From Streptomyces sp. FIT100 (GTDB taxonomy: Bacteria; Actinomycetota; Actinomycetes; Streptomycetales; Streptomycetaceae): 64,000 nucleotides of DNA. The stretch spans positions 4,642,526 through 4,706,525 of the forward strand of contig NZ_CP075715.1 in the NCBI RefSeq assembly GCF_024584805.1, written 5' to 3'. Shown here in pieces: positions 44,388-52,124 of the stretch. The position numbers were made by a program, and so were the translations under genes. Position 1 is the first letter of the stretch. Each line of letters starts with the position of its first letter. A model generated the notes under the pieces. The model did no database searches and had not been told where the DNA came from. It was given only the letters and a program-made list of their open reading frames with translations.

Positions 44388-44774
44388 ATGGAGACGAGCC
44401 CCGGTACCCCGCGCCCCACGGCCAAGGACATCGCTGCGGACATCCGCCAAGAACTCCTGATCGGAGGTCTTGGTCCCGGAGACCAACTGCCGGCCGCCCG
44501 TGACCTGGCCAAGAGGTATGGAGTGACCCTGGTCAAGGTGCAGAACGCCTATCGCGAGCTCAGCGAGGAAGGGCTCGTGTTCTCCCAGCAGGGGCGCGGC
44601 ACGTTCGTGGCTGACCCCTCGCGGCCCCTCGATGACGGGCAGCGCGGAGGGTCGGCATTCATCTCGCTCGCCACGGAGGTCGCTGCTATGCACGAGACGA
44701 TCCGTCAACTTGCGGACCGCCTTGAACGACTCGAGCAGATTGTGGATTCCGACGGGTCAGCACCCGCTCAGTGA
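44388..44774 (+). CDS. GntR-family transcriptional repressor of the AICE (KorSA-like)
   Basis: 128 aa. Winged helix at about 10-78 (IADIRQELLIGGLGPGDQLPAARDLAKRYGVTLVKVQNAYREL, wing QQGRGTF), then a C-terminal coiled coil (ETIRQLADRLERLEQIV) for dimerisation and no ligand domain. This is the layout of AICE/plasmid repressors that hold transfer genes silent. No ribosome site precedes the ATG, and a TACGCT box sits eight bases upstream, so the mRNA may be leaderless. Confidence 0.9.
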   Translation: METSPGTPRPTAKDIAADIRQELLIGGLGPGDQLPAARDLAKRYGVTLVKVQNAYRELSEEGLVFSQQGRGTFVADPSRPLDDGQRGGSAFISLATEVAAMHETIRQLADRLERLEQIVDSDGSAPAQ

Positions 44775-44958
44775 TGTCCTCGGCCTGCCGAATCAGCCGA
44801 TTTGCCTCCGCGCGCGCCTTGCCGAGACTCGCTCTGAGCAGGGCGCACTGAGCGGGAGTAAGTCCCGTGCTGTTGCTGGGCTGTTCGAACGTCTCTGCCA
44901 TGTGAGACAGCTTGGGCGCGGAAGCGACGATGGACCCGGACAGAGTGTCCGGGTCCAT
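44686..44958 (-). CDS. Possible small helical protein overlapping the gntR end
   Basis: 90-aa frame; an internal ATG at 44901 would give 71 aa. LTPAQCALLRASLGKARAEANRLIRQAEDITERVL is a convincing amphipathic helix pair, but no ribosome-binding site is seen and the 3' part overlaps gntR antisense by 89 bp. Tentative. Confidence 0.38.
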   Translation of the reverse strand: MDPDTLSGSIVASAPKLSHMAETFEQPSNSTGLTPAQCALLRASLGKARAEANRLIRQAEDITERVLTRRNPQSARVVQGGPQVDGSSRA

Positions 44959-44990
44959 CGTTGTTGCAGTTCAGAGGTGTTGACTTGGTG

Positions 44991-45554
44991 TCACATCACG
45001 GCATTCTCGGCGGCATTCAGTACAGCTGCCCACGGGAGTGGGCGCCCGGACGGAGCTTCTCGCGGTTCGTACAGAGGCCACACGTGCGGCCCGTAGACAA
45101 GCTGAACTTGAGCTTCACGTAGTGCTTCAAGATGGCGATTCCAGGCAGGGTGCCGTGCGTGGGCCGCATTCACCCGCGGGAAGACGACTACAGGGAGTCC
45201 GAGCGTGCCAAGGGCTTCACTGACCTGCGTCAGCGCCTGATTGTCCTGGATTCCCGTCGCGAGCTTGGCGACCATGTTGGCGCTCGCGGGGGCGACCACG
45301 TAGCAGTCGACGGGCGGGTGCGGCCGGTCGTCCCCAGGGAGCCGCGGCTCATCCCGTACCGGGAGTCCCGTCAGAGCTTCCAACCGAGCCAGTTCCCCGC
45401 TCATCCGGAGCCAATTCCCTGCGGTAGGCGTCAGCGTGACGGCTACCTGCCAGCCGCGAGCGATCGCAGGTTCGACCAACCCTGTACGAAGCGCCTCCAC
45501 TCCGCCGGCCGCCGAACCCACGACTCCGAGAACCCCGCGCTTCCCCGTACTCAC
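44991..45554 (-). CDS. HFCD-family flavoprotein (PPC-decarboxylase-like)
   Basis: 187 aa, GTG start coupled to the XRE gene. Flavin-binding features of phosphopantothenoylcysteine decarboxylase relatives: GVVGSAAGG near residue 12, VTLTPTAGNWL, and APASANMVAKLATGIQDNQAL at about 90-110. Such proteins oxidatively decarboxylate C-terminal cysteine in peptides or coenzyme A precursor; the substrate here is unknown. A stand-alone copy on an AICE, coupled to a regulator, suggests a signalling or modification role rather than CoA synthesis. Confidence 0.88.
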   Translation of the reverse strand: MSTGKRGVLGVVGSAAGGVEALRTGLVEPAIARGWQVAVTLTPTAGNWLRMSGELARLEALTGLPVRDEPRLPGDDRPHPPVDCYVVAPASANMVAKLATGIQDNQALTQVSEALGTLGLPVVVFPRVNAAHARHPAWNRHLEALREAQVQLVYGPHVWPLYEPREAPSGRPLPWAAVLNAAENAVM

Positions 45555-46786
45555 TGCACCGCCCTGCATCGTTGCGCCATCACGAACACCTCGGAAGAGC
45601 GAGCGCCGGCGGTCACTGGTGACTGCTTGGTCAGGTCCCGCAACGTCTCGCGCACTCTGGGATTGTTTCGTACGAGCTGTGGCGACGTACGCTCGGCCTT
45701 CCGCAGCTCCGCGAAGGCCTCGTCACCGTGACCCGCGAGCGAGAGCGCGCGGGCGAAGTCGATCCGATGCGAGACGCTGCGCTCCTGCGGCATATGGTCC
45801 ACGTTGATCCGACCGTTCTCCACCACGTAGGCCACGTTGTCGAGGTCCAGCTCGATGGATAGTCGGTGCAGCAGTACGTTCGTGGGCCCGAAGCCGGTCT
45901 GCCAGTAGTTCTCATCTGAGCCGAGATCATCCGCGAGCGCTTCGGCGCGGCTCAGAAGTCCGGCAGCAGTCGGGCGGTCCTGGTGTCGTGCCGCGGCGAC
46001 GGCAGCCCGCAGGTGAATCATGCCGAGCAGGCTCAGCGCGGACGGGTCGCTCTCCTCTACCTGAGGAGCCAACCAGCGCGCTGTGGCCTCGCCCAGCTCC
46101 ATTGCTGCCTCATAGCGGCCGTTGGCGAGAAGAGCATGAGTTCCGGAACGTGCGGCGGATGCCAACACCAAGGGGTCATCGGAGGCGTCTGCCGCTTGCA
46201 TGGCGCGCTCTGCCGCGAGCCATGAGATATCGGACTCCCCGATCTTCGCTAGCGTCGTCGCCGCAAGGTGATGAGTGCGGGCCGACACTGCCCAGCAATC
46301 GCGACGATCCTCCTCGCGCCGCGCCGCTCGATCCTCCAGCTCTTGCGCAGTCTGGAGAAGTGCGGGGAGCGCAGCGATCACGCTGCCGAGCCGACCGCCC
46401 TGGTAGTCGTTCCACGCCTTCTCGACGCGCACAGCGACCGGAGCAGGTGTGGGGAGCTGAGCATCCGCCTCCGGCCCAAACAGAAGACGGGAAAGACGAC
46501 GCGGACTCATGAGCGCGTCGCGCACAGCCGGCACGTCGTCCTGCTGCTTCTCGTCTTCCACGAGCATGGACTGACCGACCAGGTCCCCGAGCGGGACTCG
46601 CAGGATGCGGGCAAGCTCCGCAAGCATGTCAATCCGCGGCGGCTTGCGCCTGCCGGTTTCCGCCTTCGCCAGCCAGTCAGTACTGCGGCCGACCAACCCG
46701 GCCAGTACCTCTTGCGTGTATCCGCGGCGCTTCCGACAGAAGGCGATCCGCTCGCCAATGCTGAGATGGTCTCCAAGACCACGCAT
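45551..46786 (-). CDS. XRE-family regulator with TPR-like domain
   Basis: 411 aa from the ATG at 46786 (GGAGG upstream). Helix-turn-helix at about 6-62 (IGERIAFCRKRRGYTQEVLAGLVGRSTDWLAKAE). The remaining about 340 residues are helical repeats (LAAERAMQAADASDDPLVLASAARSG, SLAGHGDEAFAELRKAER), like signal-peptide- or ligand-sensing TPR regulators. Coupled to the flavoprotein by GTGA, a pair common in Streptomyces genomes. Confidence 0.88.
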   Translation of the reverse strand: MRGLGDHLSIGERIAFCRKRRGYTQEVLAGLVGRSTDWLAKAETGRRKPPRIDMLAELARILRVPLGDLVGQSMLVEDEKQQDDVPAVRDALMSPRRLSRLLFGPEADAQLPTPAPVAVRVEKAWNDYQGGRLGSVIAALPALLQTAQELEDRAARREEDRRDCWAVSARTHHLAATTLAKIGESDISWLAAERAMQAADASDDPLVLASAARSGTHALLANGRYEAAMELGEATARWLAPQVEESDPSALSLLGMIHLRAAVAAARHQDRPTAAGLLSRAEALADDLGSDENYWQTGFGPTNVLLHRLSIELDLDNVAYVVENGRINVDHMPQERSVSHRIDFARALSLAGHGDEAFAELRKAERTSPQLVRNNPRVRETLRDLTKQSPVTAGARSSEVFVMAQRCRAVQ

Positions 46787-47114
46787 GAGTGTTGCCTCCA
46801 GGCGGTGAGGGGCAGATATCAAGGTAGCGAGGTGGTGACATGAGGTCCCCACGAGGAACAAGGTCCGAGCGTCAGCCGTTCGAGACCCGGGCAGTCCATC
46901 CCTGGCGGAAGGAGATGGCCAGGTCGTTCGCCGTACGCACCGAGCTGTGATCACGAATAAGCCTCAGACACCCAGCGCCTACGTCGCTGAGGCTCAGGAA
47001 AGTCGCTTCGAAACGATGGGCTGATCTGCGAACACCCGATAGCCTGTAGCTTCACCACGGACCAAAGGGAACAAACGGACGTAAAGCGGCAGGACGAGCG
47101 GGAGAGGGGGCAGG

Positions 47115-47942
47115 ATGACGATCACCGATATCGGAGGCGCGGCCCTTGAGGTCCGCATCACCCCAAGCCATCAAAGACTCGACCTGCAAGCGTACACAAG
47201 CATTCTTTCCGAGGTCCGGAAGTCTCTAGAAGAAGTTGACCGCATCGCCATTCCCGCTCGGACCCCTCGCATGCAATGGGCGATTAAGGATATGAGCATG
47301 CGGCAAGACGTTCGCATCCTCCTCGTGCCCAAAGTGATTCCAAATAAGCGGGCCATTTCCACGCTCAGTGTTCCAACTGAGGGTCTCGTAAGCGGTGTGC
47401 GATCCCTTTCGAGGGTGGCTGAGATTCCTGCCTACTTTACCGATGCGACAGTTCATAGAGTTGAGCAAATCGGAAAGCATGTACGTTCTGGAGATGTTGA
47501 TCGGGTTTCGGTAGCCAGCATGCGTATCCCGACGGAAGCGGCAGTTGTCGATCAGGCAACAACCATTAATGCTGCGCGCGCGATTGAGCCCGTGAAGAAA
47601 TCGTTCTCTAGCGTCACGGGAGTGCTCGAAGTGCTAGAGCATCGAACGGGTCGCTCCCCAAGGGCATTCTTGCGAGTCGATGGGTCCAAGCATGGAGTGA
47701 GGGTCGAAGCAAGAGAGGATCAATCCTCTCTCCTTCGAGAGGCTTGGGGGGAGCGGGTGCTGGCAGAGGGTCTACTCAAACGAAACATCCTAGGGCAGCC
47801 TGTCTCGCTCGTGCTAGACACTATCGAAAATGCCCCGGATCGGGGAAACGCCCTGAGTCCATGGGAATTGCTGGGTGTAGACCCAGATTTCACCGAAGGG
47901 CTTAGTACCGAGGAATACATCAGGCGGGTGAGGCGTGGTTGA
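47115..47942 (+). CDS. Unknown 275-aa partner of a PIN nuclease
   Basis: No family recognised with certainty. The N-terminal about 160 residues look alpha/beta. The C-terminal part has an OB-like strand pattern (SSVTGVLEVLEHRTGRSPRAF, ILGQPVSLVLDTIENAP) and a conserved-looking tail, ELLGVDPDFTEGLSTEEYIR. GC content and codon use are visibly lower than in neighbours, a sign of recent transfer. It overlaps the PIN gene by 8 bp, which suggests an antitoxin-like or regulatory partner. Confidence 0.75.
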   Translation: MTITDIGGAALEVRITPSHQRLDLQAYTSILSEVRKSLEEVDRIAIPARTPRMQWAIKDMSMRQDVRILLVPKVIPNKRAISTLSVPTEGLVSGVRSLSRVAEIPAYFTDATVHRVEQIGKHVRSGDVDRVSVASMRIPTEAAVVDQATTINAARAIEPVKKSFSSVTGVLEVLEHRTGRSPRAFLRVDGSKHGVRVEAREDQSSLLREAWGERVLAEGLLKRNILGQPVSLVLDTIENAPDRGNALSPWELLGVDPDFTEGLSTEEYIRRVRRG

Positions 47943-48429
47943 GCCATTGGTATACGTGGATTCGTGCATATTCATCAACGTCATCCGCCGTGAGGCGGCG
48001 CTGTGGCCAGACTCTCTGAAAGTTCTGATGGCTGCGCACCGTGGCGATATTCGATTGGTCGCTTCAACCTTGCTGCTTGTCGAGCTGAACGGACAGAAGC
48101 GATCTGATGAAAGCGACTTCCGGACGGCCCGCGACAAGCTTGTAAATCAGTATCTGGATTCACTCGATGTTGAGTGGGTGGAAGTCGATCACATAACCGC
48201 ACGGGAGGCCAGGCAGGTCTCTGAGCGTCACCGCCTCCTCGGTGCGGATGCGGCTCATCTGGCGACTGCAATACGCAGAGATGCCGACTACTTCATCTCG
48301 CGCGATAGCCAATTCCCCTATGGGACGACGGTGGGGGCGCGAACCAAAGTCGTCCAGCCCACCGTTCTCTGGAACCCAACCACCGATGACATAGCTGTTG
48401 ACCAAGAGGCGGCACGGGAGTCGTCCTGA
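47935..48429 (+). CDS. PIN-domain ribonuclease (VapC-like)
   Basis: 164 aa, GTG start within the upstream gene. The acidic quartet of the PIN fold is present: D9 (VYVDSC), E50 (LLLVELNG), D105 (LGADAAHLA) and D124 (ISRDSQF). PIN proteins cleave RNA and often act as toxins. Classical VapB antitoxins are about 70-90 aa; here the upstream partner is 275 aa, so it is an atypical arrangement. Low GC shared with the partner. Confidence 0.85.
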   Translation: MVEPLVYVDSCIFINVIRREAALWPDSLKVLMAAHRGDIRLVASTLLLVELNGQKRSDESDFRTARDKLVNQYLDSLDVEWVEVDHITAREARQVSERHRLLGADAAHLATAIRRDADYFISRDSQFPYGTTVGARTKVVQPTVLWNPTTDDIAVDQEAARESS

Positions 48430-48454
48430 AATACTCGGCCTGGCTGCCACTCGC

Positions 48455-48539
48455 GTCCGGCTGTCCGACTGTCCGGTTGAGCCGGTGACCTGCGAGAACA
48501 GCCCGGACAGCTCCAAGCGTCGCTGTCCGGGCTGTCCGG
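48455..48539. repeat. CTGTCCGG repeat cluster, right end of the AICE
   Basis: CTGTCCGG at 48469, 48523 and 48532, CTGTCCGA at 48461, a GTCCGG remnant at 48455 and the inverted CCGGACAG at 48503, in a gene-free 110-bp gap. Matches the cluster inside repA. Confidence 0.75.
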
Positions 48540-48541
48540 TG

Positions 48542-49216
48542 TCAGCTCCGGTGCCCGACCTTGGGGCGCAAAGACCACCTTCTACCCGTCGAGACCCCGT
48601 AGCGCTCTGACCAGATCATGTGCTGGCCTTGCATCAACATCGCGAGTCCAACGCCTCTGAAGAGCGCCAGGTAGCCGACGTTGTACTTGCCAAGCAGGCC
48701 ATCGACGAACGTGGCGACAGGCGGTAGTGACGCACCGAAGGATCGATGCCGTTTGAACGGATCGGGGCACATGAACACGGGGATTCTGTCGAATCCCTGC
48801 CAGTCGACGTGTGCATAGTCAATGGCTTGTGCGACCCAGCCCGTCGTGTCCCTCCGGTCGGCATGCGCGACGTAGGAGTACCAGGCCTTGAACTCGACGC
48901 CGAGGGAGATAGCTGGGTTCTTCCAGCAGTGGGCGTCCTTCGGGGTGAGTATCGCGTCTATGCGGCACGGAGCGCCCGTCGGGTGCTTGCCAGGGACCTC
49001 TCGCCGCACATGGAACCAGGGCTCCAGACGTCCAAGCACTCCAACCATGAGGCTCGACTCATCCGGGAAGCCCGAAAGTGGGACTTGCTCACCGTAGGCA
49101 TGCCCGCTACCCCAGTCTTGGGTTTCGTCGAACGGGGTGGGCTCGCCGGCGAGTGGCTGGAAGGTCGCAGCTGCTCTCCTCCATAACGTTCGCGTTTCTT
49201 CATGATCCGAATCCAT
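48542..49216 (-). CDS. PD-(D/E)XK-nuclease-like protein
   Basis: 224 aa from the ATG at 49216 (AAGGG eight bases upstream; GTG at 49222 possible). Residues fit the nuclease core: E72, D87 (CRIDAILTPKD), E108-x-K110 (LGVEFKAW) and Q130 in a helix (WVAQAIDYAHVDW). The second half is hydrophobic and Gly-rich. Such genes at element ends are candidate defence or exclusion functions; target unknown. The call rests on motif spacing only. Confidence 0.6.
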   Translation of the reverse strand: MDSDHEETRTLWRRAAATFQPLAGEPTPFDETQDWGSGHAYGEQVPLSGFPDESSLMVGVLGRLEPWFHVRREVPGKHPTGAPCRIDAILTPKDAHCWKNPAISLGVEFKAWYSYVAHADRRDTTGWVAQAIDYAHVDWQGFDRIPVFMCPDPFKRHRSFGASLPPVATFVDGLLGKYNVGYLALFRGVGLAMLMQGQHMIWSERYGVSTGRRWSLRPKVGHRS

Positions 49217-49222
49217 GCCCAC

Positions 49223-49496
49223 AGCCCTTCCACGGTCGCGTCACTCGACAGTGCTGTAGCGACTCTTGTGCACGTACAGGCAGGCTGAAACATTGGGTGG
49301 TTGAATCGCGAACCTCACCATGTTTCAGCAGTCGTGGGCGAAGCCGACGTTGGGAAGTCGTGTCGCCGGAGGCGACTCCTCATCGAGGTGCCGTGAGGCG
49401 GCTGTGGACGAGGGGTGGACGGCGGACGCCCCCGTCTCGTACTCGTCAGGCTCCGCCGCAGGTCAACGAGGGTGCTAATGCGTGAACGCCAGAAGT
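49223..49496. other. Right-end arm of the AICE, no gene
   Basis: The last about 40 bp before the att core (GCAGGTCAACGAGGGTGC, then GCCAGAAG) match the sequence before the third att copy at about 52028-52065. This fits integrase arm sites. Confidence 0.55.
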
Positions 49497-49552
49497 CTGT
49501 AAATCCGTCGGCTTAGCCTACCCAGGTTCGAATCCTGGCGCCGCCACGCGAT
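49497..49552 (+). other. Attachment site, 56-bp core (attR of AICE, attL of remnant)
   Basis: 56 of 56 bases identical to 33383-33438. Contains only the 3' part of tRNA-Tyr, so it is not a working tRNA gene. Confidence 0.93.
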
Positions 49553-49556
49553 GAAA

Positions 49557-49592
49557 TGGCCCTTGATCTGCGGAAACGCGGATCAAGGGCCA
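49557..49592 (+). terminator. Hairpin behind the second att copy
   Basis: 16-bp stem (49557-49572 with 49577-49592; one T-G pair), GAAA loop, followed by TTTT. Homolog of 33443-33479 with compensatory base changes. Confidence 0.82.
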
Positions 49593-49619
49593 TTTTGCTG
49601 CATCTGCGATGAGGGCGTG

Positions 49620-49970
49620 GCTGTGCCGCCCTGGTCTTGGCGTTGGCTGCCTCATCACCACCCTTCAGGGGGAGGAGCGAGCCGGAGCGGGCCCGGCTCT
49701 CCCGGAGTCGGATGAGGCTCCAGCCCTGGCGCGGGAGGTCGCAATCCCTGAGCCGGCGCCCGACCAGCTCACCGGGGCGGGCGGCGGAGTAGTAGATGCA
49801 CCGAAGAACGCTTCCAGGTGCTGCCCGCGGGCAACCCCGCTTCCGTACGGCCGCAAAGAGAGCGGTGACCTGTTCAGGGTTCGGGACGGCCTCGGGGGCT
49901 ACTTCCTCCTCCATCTTCTCCGGGGCCTTCCAACGGACAGCGGGGAGCGGGTTCTCGGTCGCCGTGGACG
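49620..49970 (-). pseudogene. Integrase fragment related to the intact AICE integrase
   Basis: Pieces matching intact integrase residues about 213-306 (ENPLPAVRWKAPEKMEEEV, then CIYYSAARPGELVG and LRDCDLPRQGW) are fused at about 49673 to the near-C-terminal KGGDEAANAK. The deleted part held the second Arg, His and nucleophile Tyr. A local frame slip (RGCPRAAPGSVLR for RGARGRHLEAFFG) adds to the damage. Inactive. Confidence 0.88.
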
Positions 49971-50080
49971 CTGACCATCCGGACCGATCAGCTCAGCTCC
50001 GCTGAGTCGGCCCGCGACATCAACGACGTGGTGAAGGAACGGAAGACGGCCGAGCCCCGGAGCATCAGGGAGCCGGTCGG

Positions 50081-50759
50081 ATGACCACCCTCGGCATCCT
50101 GCATCCGAGCAGCATGGGCGGGGCTGTTGCTGCTCAGGCAAGGCTCAGCGGAGCAGAGGTCTTGTGGTGCGGCCGTCGCCGAGGACGGCAAGCGCGGTCT
50201 CTCCCGCCACGATGGCCAACATCAGCGCCATCATGCCGGCACCCGGGGCAACGGTGGTCGACGGCTCCGTTATCGGTTCGCCCTCATCGGCCTCGAGAGC
50301 ACGCGGCTCTATCTCTCAGGACCGTCACCGGCGCTGTCTCCCGTGGCACGACTCTTCGACGGAAGCGCCGTTCAGGCTCACCTCCTGCCCGGCGGCGTCG
50401 GGCGAGCATCGGCTCTCAAGCTGTCGTACCGCAGCTACCAGAAAGCGAGCCGCGTCCTTGCAACTGTCTCGTACGAACTGGCCTGTTCCTATGGTGTGGA
50501 GGACGAGCTGGCCGACATCGCACAGGGCCGTCCGAAGGCGGCCGCGCGTTCGTGGCGCTGGGGTCCGGAGATGAGAGAAGTAGCGTTCGCCCTCGAAGAG
50601 GCCGGACTGCCTTCCGATCTGGCCGTCGCGTCAGCCGCGGTCATGAGCCGGTGGGGCAGCCTCAAGGGCTCAGACCAGGACATCTCCCAGGTGCTCGATC
50701 TGCTGCATGGCCCCTCACCGTCACCCGAAAGGCGCAACAGGACGTGCCCACATGGGTGA
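50081..50759 (+). pseudogene. Broken NAD-binding/DUF1932 dehydrogenase gene
   Basis: Start MTTLGILHPSSMGGAVAAQA is the Rossmann N-terminus of a 6-phosphogluconate-dehydrogenase-like protein. About 80 residues are then missing. The reading continues in a second frame (GATVVDGSVIGSPSSASRA) and a third (TRLYLSGPSPALSPVARLF through WRWGPEMREVAFALEE), the DUF1932 C-terminal domain. At least two frameshifts plus a deletion. Confidence 0.88.
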
Positions 50760-50810
50760 AGATAAGCTGATTAGTACCCCCAACCGAGTAATCCGTGAAA
50801 GGGGAACCAA

Positions 50811-51020
50811 ATGCGCATTCGACGAATCTTCGCCGCCGTTGCTGCCACGGCAGCCCTCGCCGGACTCGGCCTCACGGGCGCCGCCACTGCCACCGCCGCC
50901 ACCGCACAGGGCGCCCCGTCCTACGTCAGCCCTTCTCAGTGCGAGCAGGGCGGCGGAACGGCCGATCTGACGGACAACACCTGCAAGGGCGGTACGTACA
51001 ACGGGGAGAAGATCGACTGA
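50811..51020 (+). CDS. Small secreted cysteine-pair peptide, 69 aa
   Basis: ATG preceded by AAAGGGGA. Signal peptide at about 1-30 (IRRIFAAVAATAALAGLGLTG, ATATAA), leaving a mature peptide of about 35-40 residues with CEQGGGTADLTDNTC and YNGEKID. The two cysteines could form one disulfide. It is related to the peptide encoded at 51573-51788. Function unknown; ends at a strong hairpin. Confidence 0.8.
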   Translation: MRIRRIFAAVAATAALAGLGLTGAATATAATAQGAPSYVSPSQCEQGGGTADLTDNTCKGGTYNGEKID

Positions 51021-51029
51021 ACCGCACAA

Positions 51030-51060
51030 AGCGCCCCGCAGTCACCCGCCGCGGGGCGCT
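51030..51060 (+). terminator. Hairpin after the secreted-peptide gene
   Basis: 10-bp stem AGCGCCCCGC/GCGGGGCGCT with an 11-nt loop, ten bases after the stop codon. Confidence 0.82.
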
Positions 51061-51572
51061 CCCCGCGCGAGCGTAGCCAGGACAGTCGCAGGGACTGTGT
51101 CGACCCGTCGGGCACGCTAATCAGGGCAATCGCAGCCGCAGACGTGGGAGTTGTCGCAGTGGCAGTAGCCATGCCCTCGCCGCAGGCTCGTCTTCCGGGC
51201 CGTCGAGGGGCTTACGCCGCTGTGGGGCGAGGTCCAGGCACTGGGCAGCCGTGCTGCGCGACAGGGCGCGGTCCCGAGTCTGCGCGGCGACTGGTGTCCC
51301 AGCCGTCCGACTGTCCGGCTGAACCGCTGACCTGTGGTGACACCCCGAACGGCCCAATTCAGTAGCCGAAGGCGACTTCCGCTACTCACTTCGTCGCGCG
51401 ACGCATGCCACGTCATCGCAAGGGAAGCCATAGGTTTCGACGCATCTGCGGGAATTGAATGCACGGCCTCCGGAAGCTCATCCAGGATGAGAGGGCATCG
51501 TGTCGACCGAGACGTCGATCGCCAGCCGTGCGGCAGCATCGCCCGCAGTTGCGGTTGAGAGGAAACGCACCG
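51061..51572. other. Gap in the remnant element
   Basis: About 510 bp without a convincing gene. A minus-strand frame (51117-51539) ends in a Cys-rich run, YCHCDNSHVCGCDCPD, but lacks a ribosome site and a plausible N-terminus. One CTGTCCGG copy at 51311 sits in a segment resembling 48461-48500 of the intact element (CCGACTGTCCGG, GACCTG). Confidence 0.5.
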
Positions 51573-51788
51573 TCAGGTGATCTTGACCGTACTTCCGTCG
51601 GGGAGCGAGCACACAGTGCCGCCGTATGGGATGGTCTTAACCGCTCCGCCCTGTGCTGTGCATTCTTCGGCGGTGATGGTGGTGATGGTCGGGAACGTCA
51701 CTGCTTGGGCGGCGGCAGCGCCAATGGCGCTCATGCCGGCGAGCGTTGCAGTGGCAAGAGTGAGGCCGATCAGTCGTCGTATGCACAT
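51573..51788 (-). CDS. Small secreted cysteine-pair peptide, 71 aa
   Basis: ATG at 51788 with GGAGTG upstream. Signal peptide (IRRLIGLTLATATLAGMSAIG, AAAAQA) and a mature part with CTAQGGAVKTIPYGGTVC and LPDGSTVKIT. It shares the C-x3-GG-x(8-10)-C spacing and basic-hydrophobic leader with the peptide at 50811-51020, in opposite orientation. Function unknown. Confidence 0.78.
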   Translation of the reverse strand: MCIRRLIGLTLATATLAGMSAIGAAAAQAVTFPTITTITAEECTAQGGAVKTIPYGGTVCSLPDGSTVKIT

Positions 51789-52066
51789 GGGTCACTCCAC
51801 TCCGGTGCCCCCGGTCCGGTCCCCACTTGAGGACGACCAGTTCCTGAAGCCAGGGGCGCCCTATTACCCAGCATGGGCGTCGGCCGGCAGGCTCGCGAGT
51901 CCGATCCTGAGGATGGCCCGTGGCTTCGTGGGACGGAGCTCAGCAGCTGTCGTTTCGAAGCCCTGAGAGCAAGATCTGGACCACATGTGGACGGCCGCGC
52001 GGCCTGATGGCGTTAACCGCTTACACCGCAGGTCAACGGGGGTGCCGAGGCCTGAATGGCAGAAGG
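51789..52066. other. Gene-free right arm of the remnant
   Basis: No open frame supported. The last about 40 bp (GCAGGTCAACGGGGGTGCC, then GGCAGAAG) match the arm before the second att copy. Confidence 0.5.
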
Positions 52067-52122
52067 CCGTAAATCCGGCAACTTAGCCTGCCCAGGTTCG
52101 AATCCCGGCGCCGCCACGCGAT
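52067..52122 (+). other. Third, diverged attachment site (outer right end)
   Basis: 50 of 56 bases match the other two cores; changes at core positions 2, 12, 14, 15, 24 and 40. Ends the tandem mobile array. Confidence 0.85.
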
Positions 52123-52124
52123 GA

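Larger units (their letters stand above)
33383..49552. mobile_element. Integrated AICE (actinobacterial integrative and conjugative element)
   Basis: About 16.2 kb bounded by identical 56-bp att repeats in tRNA-Tyr. Modules: integrase-excisionase next to attL; replication by RepA-like ATPase and primase-polymerase; FtsK-type single-protein DNA translocase TraB and DUF2637 spread protein; GntR repressor; regulatory and nuclease cargo at the right end. All backbone genes are intact, so the element may still excise and transfer. It belongs to the prim-pol class rather than the pSAM2 rolling-circle class, since no RepSA-type protein is present. Confidence 0.92.
49497..52122. mobile_element. Decayed second element in tandem at tRNA-Tyr
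   Basis: About 2.6 kb between the second att copy and a third with 50 of 56 matches. Holds an integrase fragment in the expected place beside its left att, a broken dehydrogenase, and two small secreted-peptide genes. Backbone replication and transfer genes are gone. Confidence 0.75.

Noticed and set aside
48455..48539. CRISPR array
   Set aside because: Units are 8 bp, in both orientations, without regular spacers; no cas genes in the window.
49078..49485. Plus-strand frame at the AICE right end
   Set aside because: Mostly antisense to the nuclease-like gene; no start signal.
49497..49552. Second tRNA-Tyr gene
   Set aside because: Only the 3' part is present; no 5' acceptor or D arm precedes it.
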